Both the position numbers and the translations under genes were made by a program. 64,000 bases of DNA from Betaproteobacteria bacterium (lineage in GTDB: Bacteria; Pseudomonadota; Gammaproteobacteria; Burkholderiales; Methylophilaceae): contig VGHQ01000001.1 of assembly GCA_016868195.1 (NCBI GenBank), positions 62,001 through 126,000 on the forward strand. The letters run 5' to 3'. Shown piece after piece: positions 1-12,188 of this stretch; positions within the stretch are counted from its first letter, which is position 1; every line of letters begins with the position of its first letter. The notes beneath the pieces were generated by a model that was given only the letters and a program-made list of their open reading frames with translations, searched no databases and had not been told where the DNA came from.

Positions 1-516
1 AATTGCCCATACAGGCTCATAAGCAATCACAGCCCCATCAAATATTTCTTCACCATACATTTCAATAATAGTATCAAGCTGTTTAGAAACAACTTTTTCC
101 ATAATGCCAGCTTCTCGCTCAATCAAAGTTTCACCTACACAGAGGATCGGCGTCATACCTGCTTTTTTTACCATCATAAATTTAGTAGCGATATTTTCAT
201 CAGATTCACAGTAAGCAGTACTTCTTTCAGAATGGCCAATGATCACATAACTTACACCAAACTCTTTGAGCATAGAAACACTTACTTCACCTGTAAAAGC
301 TCCTGATTCGAATTTAGCCACATTCTGAGCACCCCAACGAATAGGTGAATTTTTAAGGTAGGATTGCGTTTGAGATAAGTAGGGATAAGGAGCGCACACC
401 ACGATGTCCACTGGGATTGTTTGAAGTATCTTTTCTGTTAAGGCTTTAAGGAGTGATTCGTTAGATGCCAAAGAACCATTCATTTTCCAATTACCAACAA
501 CGATTTTACGTCTCAT
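1..516 (-). CDS. tpiA: Triosephosphate isomerase (3' part cut off by window edge)
   Basis: Reverse-strand translation begins [15 protein letters not shown] and contains [12 protein letters not shown] and AYEPVWAI, the TIM signatures. Confidence 0.95.
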   Translation of the reverse strand, partial: MRRKIVVGNWKMNGSLASNESLLKALTEKILQTIPVDIVVCAPYPYLSQTQSYLKNSPIRWGAQNVAKFESGAFTGEVSVSMLKEFGVSYVIIGHSERSTAYCESDENIATKFMMVKKAGMTPILCVGETLIEREAGIMEKVVSKQLDTIIEMYGEEIFDGAVIAYEPVWAI

Positions 517-583
517 GACACTCTCTTAAATAGTTTATTGAATTTTACTTTGTTGGCGCATGATGGGCAATTCAAGGATCTCT

Positions 584-2266
584 CTAAGAGAGCATTCTTA
601 ATTGAATTTGAATTTTTTTATTACCATTAAACTCATTAGAATCAACCTGATAGATCGCTTTTATCTTACGAGGAAGGTGTTCACTATGATTAAAATAAAT
701 AGCTTCAAACACTTTATTTTGTAAGAGAAGATTTAACTTCAAATGCTTATCTGCAAGGATTTTTTGCTCAACGACCTCAAACTCACTTTCAAAGATAGGA
801 AGGGGGAAACCTTGCCCCCATACTTGTGTGTTAATATGCTCTATATCTTCATAGGTGACTTCTGAAAAATTAAGCGCATCATCTACTTCAATTGTTAATT
901 CAAGATCATCTGCTGAAATTAGTCCTTTTACAGTTTCCTCAAATAATTGAGCAAAATGATCAAAATCTGCTTCTTTTATGGTGAGTCCTGCTGCCATAGC
1001 ATGGCCGCCGAATGTAACAAGAATATTTTGATCTTTTTTTGATACAAGATCGAGAGCATCTCTTAAATGAAGTGATTGAATAGATCGACCAGAGCCTTTA
1101 AGAATGCCTTCATCAGATTTAGCAAACACAATCACAGGGCGATGATATTTATCTTTAATACGAGATGCAATAATCCCAATCACTCCCTGATGCCAAGTGG
1201 GGTCATAAAGTGTGATACTAAATTTCTCTTCACAATTCACGTCATGAAGTTGAATTGAGGCACCATCTTTCATTTGAGATTCAATTGATCTTCTTTTAAG
1301 ATTTAAATTTTCAAGTGATGATGCAATAAAACGCGCATCTTCATAACTTTCAGATAAAAGACATTGTATACCCAAGGTCATATCATCCAGCCTTCCTGCA
1401 GCATTGAGTCTTGGTGCAATACTAAAAGCTAGATCAGAAGTACGAAATTGTGATGGATTTTTTTTATTTAATGCCATGAGCGCTCTAATACCAGGATTAG
1501 CCTGTCCTGATCTAATTCTTCGAATACCATAATCAACTAAAGTACGATTATTTCGATCTAATGGGACTAAATCTGCAACTGTCCCTAAAGCTACAAGATC
1601 TATTAAATGCATTAAGTTAGGTTCTGTATGGCCTTTAAAATAATCTCTTTTTCGAAGCTCGGCTCTTAAAGCTAACATCACATAAAAAATAACGCCTACA
1701 CCACATAGATATTTACTTGGGAAATTACAACCATGCTGATTAGGATTCACAATACATTTGGCACGAGGTAATGTTTCGCTAGGTAGATGATGATCTGTCA
1801 CTAAGACATCAATGCCATATTGATTGGCTTGATTTACACCTTCAACACTTGCAATGCCGTTATCAACAGTAATAATAATTTTAGGATTTTTTTCTTTCGC
1901 TAAATCAACAATTTCAGGGGTTAAACCATAGCCGAATTCAAATCGATTAGGTACCAAATAATCTACATCGGCACCCATCATCCTAAGCGCTCTTACGCCG
2001 ACAGCAGTGGAGGTTGCTCCATCCGTATCGTAATCACCAATAATAAGAATTTTTTGTTTTTGTAAAATAGCATCCGCTAAGATTGACGCCATTAATGCGT
2101 TATTTGTTAAAGCTTCTGGCGGAATAATTTTCTCAATAGAAAGTATGGCATCGTCAATATGTTTAATACCGCGCGCCGAATAAAACTTCGCCAAATGAGG
2201 GTTGACCCCAGAATTAACGAGCGCTTCTACAGCAACATGATCAATTTTTTTTGATTTAATGAGCAT
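584..2266 (-). CDS. recJ: Single-stranded-DNA-specific exonuclease RecJ
   Basis: DHH motifs IGDYDTDGATS and VTDHH; full-length 560 aa. Confidence 0.95.
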   Translation of the reverse strand: MLIKSKKIDHVAVEALVNSGVNPHLAKFYSARGIKHIDDAILSIEKIIPPEALTNNALMASILADAILQKQKILIIGDYDTDGATSTAVGVRALRMMGADVDYLVPNRFEFGYGLTPEIVDLAKEKNPKIIITVDNGIASVEGVNQANQYGIDVLVTDHHLPSETLPRAKCIVNPNQHGCNFPSKYLCGVGVIFYVMLALRAELRKRDYFKGHTEPNLMHLIDLVALGTVADLVPLDRNNRTLVDYGIRRIRSGQANPGIRALMALNKKNPSQFRTSDLAFSIAPRLNAAGRLDDMTLGIQCLLSESYEDARFIASSLENLNLKRRSIESQMKDGASIQLHDVNCEEKFSITLYDPTWHQGVIGIIASRIKDKYHRPVIVFAKSDEGILKGSGRSIQSLHLRDALDLVSKKDQNILVTFGGHAMAAGLTIKEADFDHFAQLFEETVKGLISADDLELTIEVDDALNFSEVTYEDIEHINTQVWGQGFPLPIFESEFEVVEQKILADKHLKLNLLLQNKVFEAIYFNHSEHLPRKIKAIYQVDSNEFNGNKKIQIQLRMLS

Positions 2267-3179
2267 TAAAATAATTTTTTACTGTATTAATTTTTTTCCA
2301 TACCTTAAGTAGCTGTATGAATCTATTATGAATATGTAAGAGATTACCTTGATAGCTTACATAAATATCCAAATTCTTTATTTTTCGTTTTTTAAAATTA
2401 TTCCATACAACTTCTAAAATTCGGTCTATCTCTTTTTCATCCTCAAAAGCAATGAATGTGTTGTTATTAATATTGTCTTGAAGAACATTATCTAAAGTTT
2501 GAGGAGAGATTTGTGCATCAATCGATAGTGCTTTTTTTAAAAAACTTGCATTAGAAAAAATGGTTGTGTAAGGATTTTGAATACTTTGAGGCAGTACGCC
2601 GCCACCTGAAAACCAAATGCTGTTAGGGGAAAGCAATCCTCGTCGAATTCTATCTTGATTAATAGGATGATCAAAAAGAAACATTTGAATTTCGTTCATA
2701 AATGCATGCCACACCATAGCCTCATCACCTTGGGGCATAAATAAATCAATCGTTTGGCGTTTGATATGAGCAATCGATGTTGTTTTAATGTGAGGTTCTT
2801 TTTTTAATTGAAGAAATAACTTTTGTTGATCGTTTAAGACAAATACACGATTTTCATCTTCAAATGTCTGATTAAGAGCATGACATAATTTTTCAATTTC
2901 ATCCTTCGTATAATCGTCTGTTAATTTTTTTTCTAAAAAAAATGTATCTCTTTGAAGACTTAAATAAACTGGATCTGCATAGAGATAATAATGTTTATGA
3001 TTTTTTTGGTAATCTATAGCAGCACATGGATAATCTGAATTAGGTTTTATGCCTAACAAATGACATATAAATTCTTCGTAGGAAAATTTTAAAAACTCAA
3101 CTTGTCCAATCGTCAAAAATCGATCAAATATTGGATGATGATGATTTGGAGTAAATTTACAAAGAAGGGTTGTATTCAA
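2256..3179 (-). CDS. Phosphoglycerate-mutase-like protein of the type found beside recJ in betaproteobacteria
   Basis: ORF with IWFSGGGVLP motif; overlaps recJ by 11 bp. Confidence 0.5.
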   Translation of the reverse strand: MNTTLLCKFTPNHHHPIFDRFLTIGQVEFLKFSYEEFICHLLGIKPNSDYPCAAIDYQKNHKHYYLYADPVYLSLQRDTFFLEKKLTDDYTKDEIEKLCHALNQTFEDENRVFVLNDQQKLFLQLKKEPHIKTTSIAHIKRQTIDLFMPQGDEAMVWHAFMNEIQMFLFDHPINQDRIRRGLLSPNSIWFSGGGVLPQSIQNPYTTIFSNASFLKKALSIDAQISPQTLDNVLQDNINNNTFIAFEDEKEIDRILEVVWNNFKKRKIKNLDIYVSYQGNLLHIHNRFIQLLKVWKKINTVKNYFNAH

Positions 3180-3201
3180 ACTACAAGGAAATAATAAAAT
3201 A

Positions 3202-3288
3202 TGGTGCCCGGGGCCGGAATCGAACCGGCACGGCCGTGAAGCCGAGAGATTTTAAGTCTCTTGTGTCTACCAATTTCACCACCCGGGC
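3202..3288 (-). tRNA. tRNA-Leu (UAA)
   Basis: Reverse complement GCCCGGGTGGTGAAATTGGTAGACACAAGAGACTTAAAATCTC...GGTTCGATTCCGGCCCCGGGCACCA; long variable arm, encoded CCA. Confidence 0.93.
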
Positions 3289-3356
3289 CTTTTGAAATAA
3301 AACTAAGACCAAATTTTATCATTAATTATTCTTAAATAGACTTAAGCACTAATAAG

Positions 3357-3430
3357 TGGAGGCGCGAGCCAGAATCGAACTGGCGTCTACGGCTTTGCAG
3401 GCCGCTGCATAACCATTTTGCTATCGCGCC
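3357..3430 (-). tRNA. tRNA-Cys (GCA)
   Basis: Reverse complement GGCGCGATAGCAAAATGGTTATGCAGCGGCCTGCAAAGCCGTAGACGCCAGTTCGATTCTGGCTCGCGCCTCCA. Confidence 0.93.
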
Positions 3431-3484
3431 ACATCAATATCACCAAAATTAAAAAGGGAAGACGATGCTTCCCCGATTTTGATT

Positions 3485-3560
3485 TGGAGCGGGAAACGAG
3501 TCTCGAACTCGCGACCTCAACCTTGGCAAGGTTGCGCTCTACCAACTGAGCTATTCCCGC
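3485..3560 (-). tRNA. tRNA-Gly (GCC)
   Basis: Reverse complement GCGGGAATAGCTCAGTTGGTAGAGCGCAACCTTGCCAAGGTTGAGGTCGCGAGTTCGAGACTCGTTTCCCGCTCCA. Confidence 0.94.
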
Positions 3561-3628
3561 GTAAAGAAGCGAGTATTTTAGCGTTTTTTGGGCTAGTGTC
3601 AATTTACAGTCCACCGCATTCTTGAGAC

Positions 3629-4207
3629 TTACCTTATTGTAATGCTCTTTCTTAAGGTAGGCCAGGCCACACGGATGTAGTAAACCATCGATATTACAGT
3701 AAGTATTGCAGCTATATTAATCAATATGTTACCTATCCACTTTATATTGATAAACCATAGATTGTCATAGTAAAGAAGCATCAAAATGGCGATCATCTGG
3801 ATTGTGGTCTTAAGTTTACCTACAAACATAACTGCCATACCACCAGGTTTGCCAATCGTTGCCATCCATTCTCGTAGAGAACTGATTGAAAGTTCACGGC
3901 CAATGATAACCAACGAAATAATTGCATTCACCCGATCAAGCTCTAATAAAACAAGAAGGGCTGCAACCACCATCAATTTATCAGCTACTGGATCAAAAAA
4001 TGCACCAAATTTTGAAGCTTGATTTAAATATCGTGCAAAGAATCCATCGAGCCAATCGGTAATTGCCGCAAACAAGAAAATACCAGCCCCGATCCAGTTC
4101 ATTAAAGACTGGTTGATAAGTGTGTGAGGGAGATAATAAATACCTACAAAACAGGGAATCAAAATTATCCTGAAAAAAGTAAGCGCATTGGGGACATTAA
4201 TTTTCAT
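3629..4207 (-). CDS. pgsA: CDP-diacylglycerol--glycerol-3-phosphate 3-phosphatidyltransferase
   Basis: CDP-alcohol phosphatidyltransferase motif DWLDGFFAR...GAFFDPVADK; next to uvrC and tRNA-Gly as in other Proteobacteria. Confidence 0.93.
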   Translation of the reverse strand: MKINVPNALTFFRIILIPCFVGIYYLPHTLINQSLMNWIGAGIFLFAAITDWLDGFFARYLNQASKFGAFFDPVADKLMVVAALLVLLELDRVNAIISLVIIGRELSISSLREWMATIGKPGGMAVMFVGKLKTTIQMIAILMLLYYDNLWFINIKWIGNILINIAAILTVISMVYYIRVAWPTLRKSITIR

Positions 4208-4220
4208 ATAAATTTTTTTC

Positions 4221-6017
4221 TTAATGAAAGTAATCGTAAATTTTTTCAGCTAACTTTTTATCAATACCATTAACCATGATAATTTCTTCAATACTAGCAT
4301 TTTTAATACGCTCTATACCCCCAAAGTAGACGAGTAGATTTTTTCTTTTTTGTGCACCAATGCCCTCAATATCTTCTAGGGATGACGTTATCCTTTTTTT
4401 AGCGCGCTTAGCTCTATGGCCTGAAATGGCAAAACGGTGAGCCTCATCTCTTATTTGCTGTATGAGGTGGAATCCAACATTATCTTTTTTAACAATGATA
4501 GGTTCGTCTTTACCCTCCACAAAAAGTTGTTCCAATCCAGGCTTTCTCCCTTCACCTTTTGCAATACCTACGAGTAGAATATCACTTAGGCCCAATTCTT
4601 GAATAACCTCTATGGCAATATTGAGTTGGCCTTTACCTCCGTCTATAAAAATAAGATCGGGTTTAATACCCTCACCCGTTGCAATTTTTTTATAGCGACG
4701 GGTTAATACTTCGCGCATAGCTCCGTAATCATCTCCAGGCGTAATGTCCTCAATATTAAATCGTCTATATTCTTTATTTTGAAGATTACCTTTATCAAAA
4801 ACCACACATGAGGCAACTGTGCCTTCACCCATGGTATGGCTGATATCAAAACATTCAATTCTTGAAAATGATTCAGATAAATTAAAAATTTCTTTTAGTG
4901 CTTCTACTCTATTTTCTTGGCTTTCTGATTGCATCAGTTTTTGTTTTAAAGCAATCTGCGCATTCTTTTGCGCCATGGTGAGCCAAACGCGTTTATCACC
5001 AACCGCTTTATTAATTACTTTAACTTCGATGTCGTAATTTAACTTAAAAAATTCAGACAGTAATGATTGATTCACATGCTGCTGCGTAACGATTAATTTT
5101 GGTATCGTCTGATTTGTATAATATTGTGCAACAAAGGTTTCAATTACATCTTGCGTCTCAATATCAGCAGTATTTTTAGGAAAGAAACTTTTATCGCCTA
5201 AATGTCTCCCTGCCCGAATCATTACTAAATTTAGGCAGTATTCACCTGCCTCTTCAACACACGCAATAATGTCAGCATCGCTAGCACTAAAGTCACTTAC
5301 AAATTGCTTAGTTCTTACCTGCCTTAAACTTTGAATGCGATCGCGATATAAAGCTGCATGCTCAAATGCATGGGAGCTTGCTGCTTCATTCATTTGATAG
5401 GTAAGCTGGCTAATAACTTCACTATCTTTGCCATCCAAAAAAAGTGATGCGTGTTTAATGTCATTTTTATATTCATCTTCTTTAATCAGATCAACACATG
5501 GTGCGGTGCATCGATGAATCTGATATTGAAGGCAAGGTCTTGATCTATTTTTAAAAACTGAGTTTTCACACGTTCTTAATTTAAAAACTTTTTGTAAGAG
5601 CTGGATACTTTCTCTAACCGCATTGGTATTTGGAAAAGGTCCAAAATATTGATTCCCTTTTTTTTGGGCGCCTCGATGAAAGGCTAAACGGGGGAATTTT
5701 TCACCTGTTAATACAATATATGGATAAGATTTATCATCTCTAAAAATAACATTGTAGCGAGGCATATAAGACTTGATCATGTTGTTTTCTAGGATCAAAG
5801 CCTCAGCTTCAGAATGTGTCACAGTGACTTCAATATGATCAATGTGACCTACCATCATTTTTGTTCTGGGACTTACAATGGTTTTGACAAAGTAAGATGA
5901 AACCCTTTTTTTTAAATCTTTAGCTTTTCCAACATAAATTATCTCCCCTGCCTGGTTAATCATCCGATATACGCCAGGTAAACTAGGTAATGTTTTTAAA
6001 AAGGGTTTAATATCCAT
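4221..6017 (-). CDS. uvrC: Excinuclease ABC subunit C
   Basis: GIY-YIG N-terminus (LPGVYRMINQAGEIIYVGKAKDLKKRVSSYF), UvrC homology region, HhH C-terminus. Confidence 0.96.
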   Translation of the reverse strand: MDIKPFLKTLPSLPGVYRMINQAGEIIYVGKAKDLKKRVSSYFVKTIVSPRTKMMVGHIDHIEVTVTHSEAEALILENNMIKSYMPRYNVIFRDDKSYPYIVLTGEKFPRLAFHRGAQKKGNQYFGPFPNTNAVRESIQLLQKVFKLRTCENSVFKNRSRPCLQYQIHRCTAPCVDLIKEDEYKNDIKHASLFLDGKDSEVISQLTYQMNEAASSHAFEHAALYRDRIQSLRQVRTKQFVSDFSASDADIIACVEEAGEYCLNLVMIRAGRHLGDKSFFPKNTADIETQDVIETFVAQYYTNQTIPKLIVTQQHVNQSLLSEFFKLNYDIEVKVINKAVGDKRVWLTMAQKNAQIALKQKLMQSESQENRVEALKEIFNLSESFSRIECFDISHTMGEGTVASCVVFDKGNLQNKEYRRFNIEDITPGDDYGAMREVLTRRYKKIATGEGIKPDLIFIDGGKGQLNIAIEVIQELGLSDILLVGIAKGEGRKPGLEQLFVEGKDEPIIVKKDNVGFHLIQQIRDEAHRFAISGHRAKRAKKRITSSLEDIEGIGAQKRKNLLVYFGGIERIKNASIEEIIMVNGIDKKLAEKIYDYFH

Positions 6018-6021
6018 TTAA

Positions 6022-6201
6022 TTAGCCTAACAAACTACCTCCTACAGACCAATCTTCACCCTTAACTTCATCAAACACAATGTATGTATAAGACGCGGGC
6101 TTGTGAGCTACTTTTTCCATAAGTGTCGTGATTTCTTTTGCAATTGTTTCTTTTTGATCGCGGTTTAATGTTCCTGCTAATTTAATATTGATATAAGGCA
6201 T
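6022..6201 (-). CDS. 4-oxalocrotonate tautomerase family protein (59 aa)
   Basis: Missed in the ORF track; reverse translation MPYINIKLAGTLNRDQKETIAKEITTLMEKVAHKPASYTYIVFDEVKGEDWSVGGSLLG* with catalytic Pro after Met. Confidence 0.8.
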   Translation of the reverse strand: MPYINIKLAGTLNRDQKETIAKEITTLMEKVAHKPASYTYIVFDEVKGEDWSVGGSLLG

Positions 6202-6203
6202 AT

Positions 6204-6836
6204 TTAACTCTCCATTTCTTTTTTGATTGATTGAAAAACACTAAAAAACATTTCTTCGGTAAGTCTTTTCGTCTGGGTATTGTATCGACTGCAATGATAA
6301 CTATCATACAAAACTAGTTGATTAGGCAAGTCATGGCGAGCGCCATGTGAAAATACATAATCAGATTTTTTTAATTCAAAAGCTGATAGAACGGATTGAT
6401 GCGCAATACTTCCTAAAGCTAGTATGAATGTATTTGGTTGCAGTGAAGTTAATTCAGATTTTAAATAGTGATTACATTGTTTTATTTCTTTAGGTTCAGG
6501 TTTATTTTGCGGAGGTAAACATTTCACAGCATTTGTAATTCTGCAATCAATGAGTCTTAATGCGTCATCAGCTGCAGTTGACTCTTGTTGATTTGAAAAC
6601 CCAAAGTGAAATAACGCTTTATATAAAAGAATCCCTGCATAATCGCCCGTAAACGGCCTGCCTGTTCTATTGGCTCCATGCATGCCAGGCGCTAAACCCA
6701 CAATCAATAAACGAATTGATGTGTCCCCAAATGGTGGCACTGGCTTACAAAAATAACTGGGCTGCTCTAATTTAACTTGATCTAAAAATGTAGCAAGCCG
6801 AGGGCATTCTCTACAGTCTTCTTTATATTGTGTCAT
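6204..6836 (-). CDS. Uracil-DNA glycosylase, type-5 (UdgB-like)
   Basis: VGLAPGMHGANRTGRPFTGDYAG motif and N-terminal CxxCP Fe-S ligands. Confidence 0.85.
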   Translation of the reverse strand: MTQYKEDCRECPRLATFLDQVKLEQPSYFCKPVPPFGDTSIRLLIVGLAPGMHGANRTGRPFTGDYAGILLYKALFHFGFSNQQESTAADDALRLIDCRITNAVKCLPPQNKPEPKEIKQCNHYLKSELTSLQPNTFILALGSIAHQSVLSAFELKKSDYVFSHGARHDLPNQLVLYDSYHCSRYNTQTKRLTEEMFFSVFQSIKKEMES

Positions 6837-6911
6837 TATTTTATATCGTGAGAATTCACGTATTTTATTTATAAACTCTATAATAGCCCATGTTCATCAT
6901 GACCTCTATCC

Positions 6912-7751
6912 ATGCTTAGTTATCGACACGGCTTTCACGCAGGTAATCATGCTGATGTGCTAAAGCATATTGTGCTGACACTGATCTTGGATTACCTCAA
7001 ACAGAAAAATAAACCCTATTGGTTTATTGATACGCACGCAGGTGCAGGTAAGTATTCGCTTGAAAGTGAATTTTCTAACAAAACATCTGAGCACCTAGAT
7101 GGCATAAGTAAGATTTTTCATGATGAAAAAAAGCCACTAGCTTTGGCAAAATACATTGAAATTATCCGAAATCTCAACGGTGGCGATCAATTAAAACAAT
7201 ATCCTGGCTCTCCTTGGATTGCGAGCCAGATACTATCCCATGAAGATAGAATCAGGCTCTTTGAATTGCACCCTACTGATTTAACTTCATTGCTTCATGC
7301 TTTAGGCAAAAAACAAAATACTAAAATCTATGGTGAAGATGGCTTTCAGGGATTAAAGGCGCTCATTCCCCCGCCTCCAAAAAGAGCACTTGTTTTAACC
7401 GACCCTTCTTATGAAATTAAAAATGATTACCTTAAAGTGGTGGAGTCTTTAAAAGACAGTTTGAAGCGTTTTGAAACAGGTATTTATATGTGTTGGTGCC
7501 CTTTGATCGATCGAAGCGAGCCCCAAGCTATGCTTAAACAACTTCAAAAATTAAATGTTAAAGAATGGCTTTATGTAAGCCTTTCGATTGCTAAACCTAC
7601 TGATGATATTGGTATGTTTGGCAGTTATCTTTTTGTTATCAATCCGCCATGGAAACTGAAAGCACAATTAGAGGAAATCATGCCTTACTTAAGCGAACAA
7701 TTAGGGCTTAACGGCCACGGTTCTTATGAAATTGAAGTAAAAACGAGTTAA
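6912..7751 (+). CDS. rlmJ: 23S rRNA (adenine(2030)-N(6))-methyltransferase
   Basis: MLSYRHGFHAGNHADVLKH N-terminus; LTDPSYE motif. Confidence 0.93.
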   Translation: MLSYRHGFHAGNHADVLKHIVLTLILDYLKQKNKPYWFIDTHAGAGKYSLESEFSNKTSEHLDGISKIFHDEKKPLALAKYIEIIRNLNGGDQLKQYPGSPWIASQILSHEDRIRLFELHPTDLTSLLHALGKKQNTKIYGEDGFQGLKALIPPPPKRALVLTDPSYEIKNDYLKVVESLKDSLKRFETGIYMCWCPLIDRSEPQAMLKQLQKLNVKEWLYVSLSIAKPTDDIGMFGSYLFVINPPWKLKAQLEEIMPYLSEQLGLNGHGSYEIEVKTS

Positions 7752-7773
7752 AATAACACTATATATCTCATAG

Positions 7774-10078
<2,305 letters not shown>

Positions 10079-10079
10079 T

Positions 10080-10829
10080 ATGAATATTCTTTTATCTAAT
10101 GATGATGGTTATGATGCGCCAGGCATTAAAATACTTGCAAGCTATTTAAAAAAAATTGCACATGTCACAATTGTCGCACCTGATTGCAATAGAAGCGGCG
10201 CAAGCAACTCCCTATCGCTTGACCGCCCTCTTAGAGTGACAGAAGTTGAAAAAGATTATTATCATATCAATGGCACTCCCACGGATTGCGTGCATTTAGC
10301 CTTAACAGGATTACTAGACAAGATGCCAGATATGGTGATCTCAGGTATTAATAATGGTGCCAATATGGGTGACGACACAATCTACTCTGGCACAGTCGCA
10401 GCAGCGATGGAAGGTTATTTATTAGATATCCCTTCTTTTGCTATATCAATGTCGCAGCATGAAGCAACATATTTTGAAACTGCTGCATCTATTACAGTTG
10501 ATCTGATTATGCATTACCAAAAAAATAAACTTCAAGATCCGATACTATTAAATATTAATGTCCCCGACATTCCTTTAGAAAAAATTCAAGGTATACACAT
10601 CACAAGACTTGGAAAAAGACATAAAGCAGAACCCGTGAATAAAACAGAAGATACTGATGGCAATATTTTATATTGGGTGGGTGCTGCAGGTCTTCCAAAC
10701 GACGGTGGGGAAGGTACTGATTTTTATTCAGTGGGTCATGATTTTGTATCTGTATCTCCTATTCATGCAGATCTTACAAGACATAATCAAATTAATGATT
10801 TAAAAACATGGATGAATAACTTTACATGA
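10080..10829 (+). CDS. surE: 5'-nucleotidase SurE
   Basis: MNILLSNDDGYDAPGI, SGINNGANMGDDTIYSGTVAAAMEG. Confidence 0.96.
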   Translation: MNILLSNDDGYDAPGIKILASYLKKIAHVTIVAPDCNRSGASNSLSLDRPLRVTEVEKDYYHINGTPTDCVHLALTGLLDKMPDMVISGINNGANMGDDTIYSGTVAAAMEGYLLDIPSFAISMSQHEATYFETAASITVDLIMHYQKNKLQDPILLNINVPDIPLEKIQGIHITRLGKRHKAEPVNKTEDTDGNILYWVGAAGLPNDGGEGTDFYSVGHDFVSVSPIHADLTRHNQINDLKTWMNNFT

Positions 10830-11791
10830 GATTAAATTTTTTTATTTTTTACGTGGCGCTTGCTTCTTTAATTGCTAGCTGTGCATCGAATGCGCCAGCG
10901 CCAGTGACTGAAAAAAGAATAGCTACTGAGAAATCTACAGTATTGCAAAAAAAACCTGTCGCAAAAGTGAAAAAAGACTCTAGTCAACCATGTCCTGATA
11001 CTTATATCGTCAAACCAGGTGATACGCTTTATAGCTTAAGTCTTGATTGTGGCTTCTATTACAAAGAAGTCGCTCAAGCGAATGATATTAAAGAGCCCTA
11101 TGCTATCAAAGTAGGTGACAAAATAAAATTTGACCAAGTTAAAACAAATAATCCCGTTATAACTTCTAATGAAATTAAAAAAAATGAAGAGGTTGTCACT
11201 TCACCATTGAAAAATAATGAAGAAGCTATAGCAAATATAGAAGCTCAGCCTCAAACAAAACCAGCATCAGGGAGTATTGCACATATAGAAAATCCAAAAG
11301 CTTATAGAGAGAAATATACAGAAGAAGCATATAACCGAAAGGAAGTTGTAGCTCAAACACAAACAACTAATAATACTTCGTCCGTAACACAAAAAGAAAG
11401 TACATCTATTTTTTTAGAAGATAAAGTGGATTGGCAATGGCCTACCAAAGGCAAATTAGAAAATCTTTTTAATGAAGCACAAGGGCAAAAAGGAATCGAT
11501 ATTTTAGGAGTACTCGGTCAGGAAATTAAAGCGGCTGGACCGGGCAAAGTCATTTATAGTGGTGAAGATCTTAAGGGGTATGGAAAACTTGTGATCATTA
11601 AACACAATAATTCTTATTTATCTGTCTATGCCCATAACAAAGAACTTCTCGTTAAAGAAGGTCAGATGATTCTAAAGGGTCAAAAAATTGCAACAATGGG
11701 AGATTCTGGAACAGATAAAGTGAAATTGCACTTTGAAATTAGAAAACAAGGTCAATCAGTCGATCCGACTACTTTTCTCGGGCAGCGTTAA
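10826..11791 (+). CDS. nlpD: NlpD-type lipoprotein: LysM plus M23-family peptidase domain
   Basis: Lipobox-like signal (LIASCAS), LysM YIVKPGDTLYSLS, C-terminal M23 fold. Confidence 0.87.
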   Translation: MRLNFFIFYVALASLIASCASNAPAPVTEKRIATEKSTVLQKKPVAKVKKDSSQPCPDTYIVKPGDTLYSLSLDCGFYYKEVAQANDIKEPYAIKVGDKIKFDQVKTNNPVITSNEIKKNEEVVTSPLKNNEEAIANIEAQPQTKPASGSIAHIENPKAYREKYTEEAYNRKEVVAQTQTTNNTSSVTQKESTSIFLEDKVDWQWPTKGKLENLFNEAQGQKGIDILGVLGQEIKAAGPGKVIYSGEDLKGYGKLVIIKHNNSYLSVYAHNKELLVKEGQMILKGQKIATMGDSGTDKVKLHFEIRKQGQSVDPTTFLGQR

Positions 11792-12158
11792 ATTCCCCTT
11801 TGGCTTCTCTTTCATAATAATCCCTTACAGTTGACATATCGTGGTCTCTCGCCCACGTGATAATTTCATCTAGCGCTGATGCCCCGATTTGACCGATTTG
11901 GGTATGAATACCAGCCTGCTCTCTAACGATTAGAAGGCCTGGAATTTTATCCACCTGGAAATACTCACCAATTTCTGGATCAGCTTCGATATCTACCATA
12001 CCAAATATAATGTCTTTATTTTTATTCGAAGCTGCCTCAAATATAGGGGTAAATTCAACGCAAGGCTCACACCAAGGGGCCCAAAAATCAACAATCACAA
12101 AATCATTTTCTTCGATTGTTTTTTTAAAGTTCTTTTTTGTAAGCTTGACTGTTGCCAT
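11769..12158 (-). CDS. Thioredoxin-family protein
   Basis: Active site FWAPWCEPC. Confidence 0.85.
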   Translation of the reverse strand: MATVKLTKKNFKKTIEENDFVIVDFWAPWCEPCVEFTPIFEAASNKNKDIIFGMVDIEADPEIGEYFQVDKIPGLLIVREQAGIHTQIGQIGASALDEIITWARDHDMSTVRDYYEREAKGEFNAAREK

Positions 12159-12188
12159 TTGGTATTCCAGTTCTATTCGGTTAAAAAA

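Noticed and set aside
1076-1258. Short plus-strand ORF inside recJ, and similar short antisense ORFs (3786..4022, 4819..5037, 13979..14197, 14636..14896, 29548..29742)
   Set aside because: Antisense to conserved coding regions; composition does not suggest real proteins
3387-3614. 75-aa minus-strand ORF
   Set aside because: It lies across tRNA-Cys and tRNA-Gly genes; the translation (e.g. GIAQLVERNLAKVEVASSRLVSRS) is the familiar spurious reading of tRNA sequence
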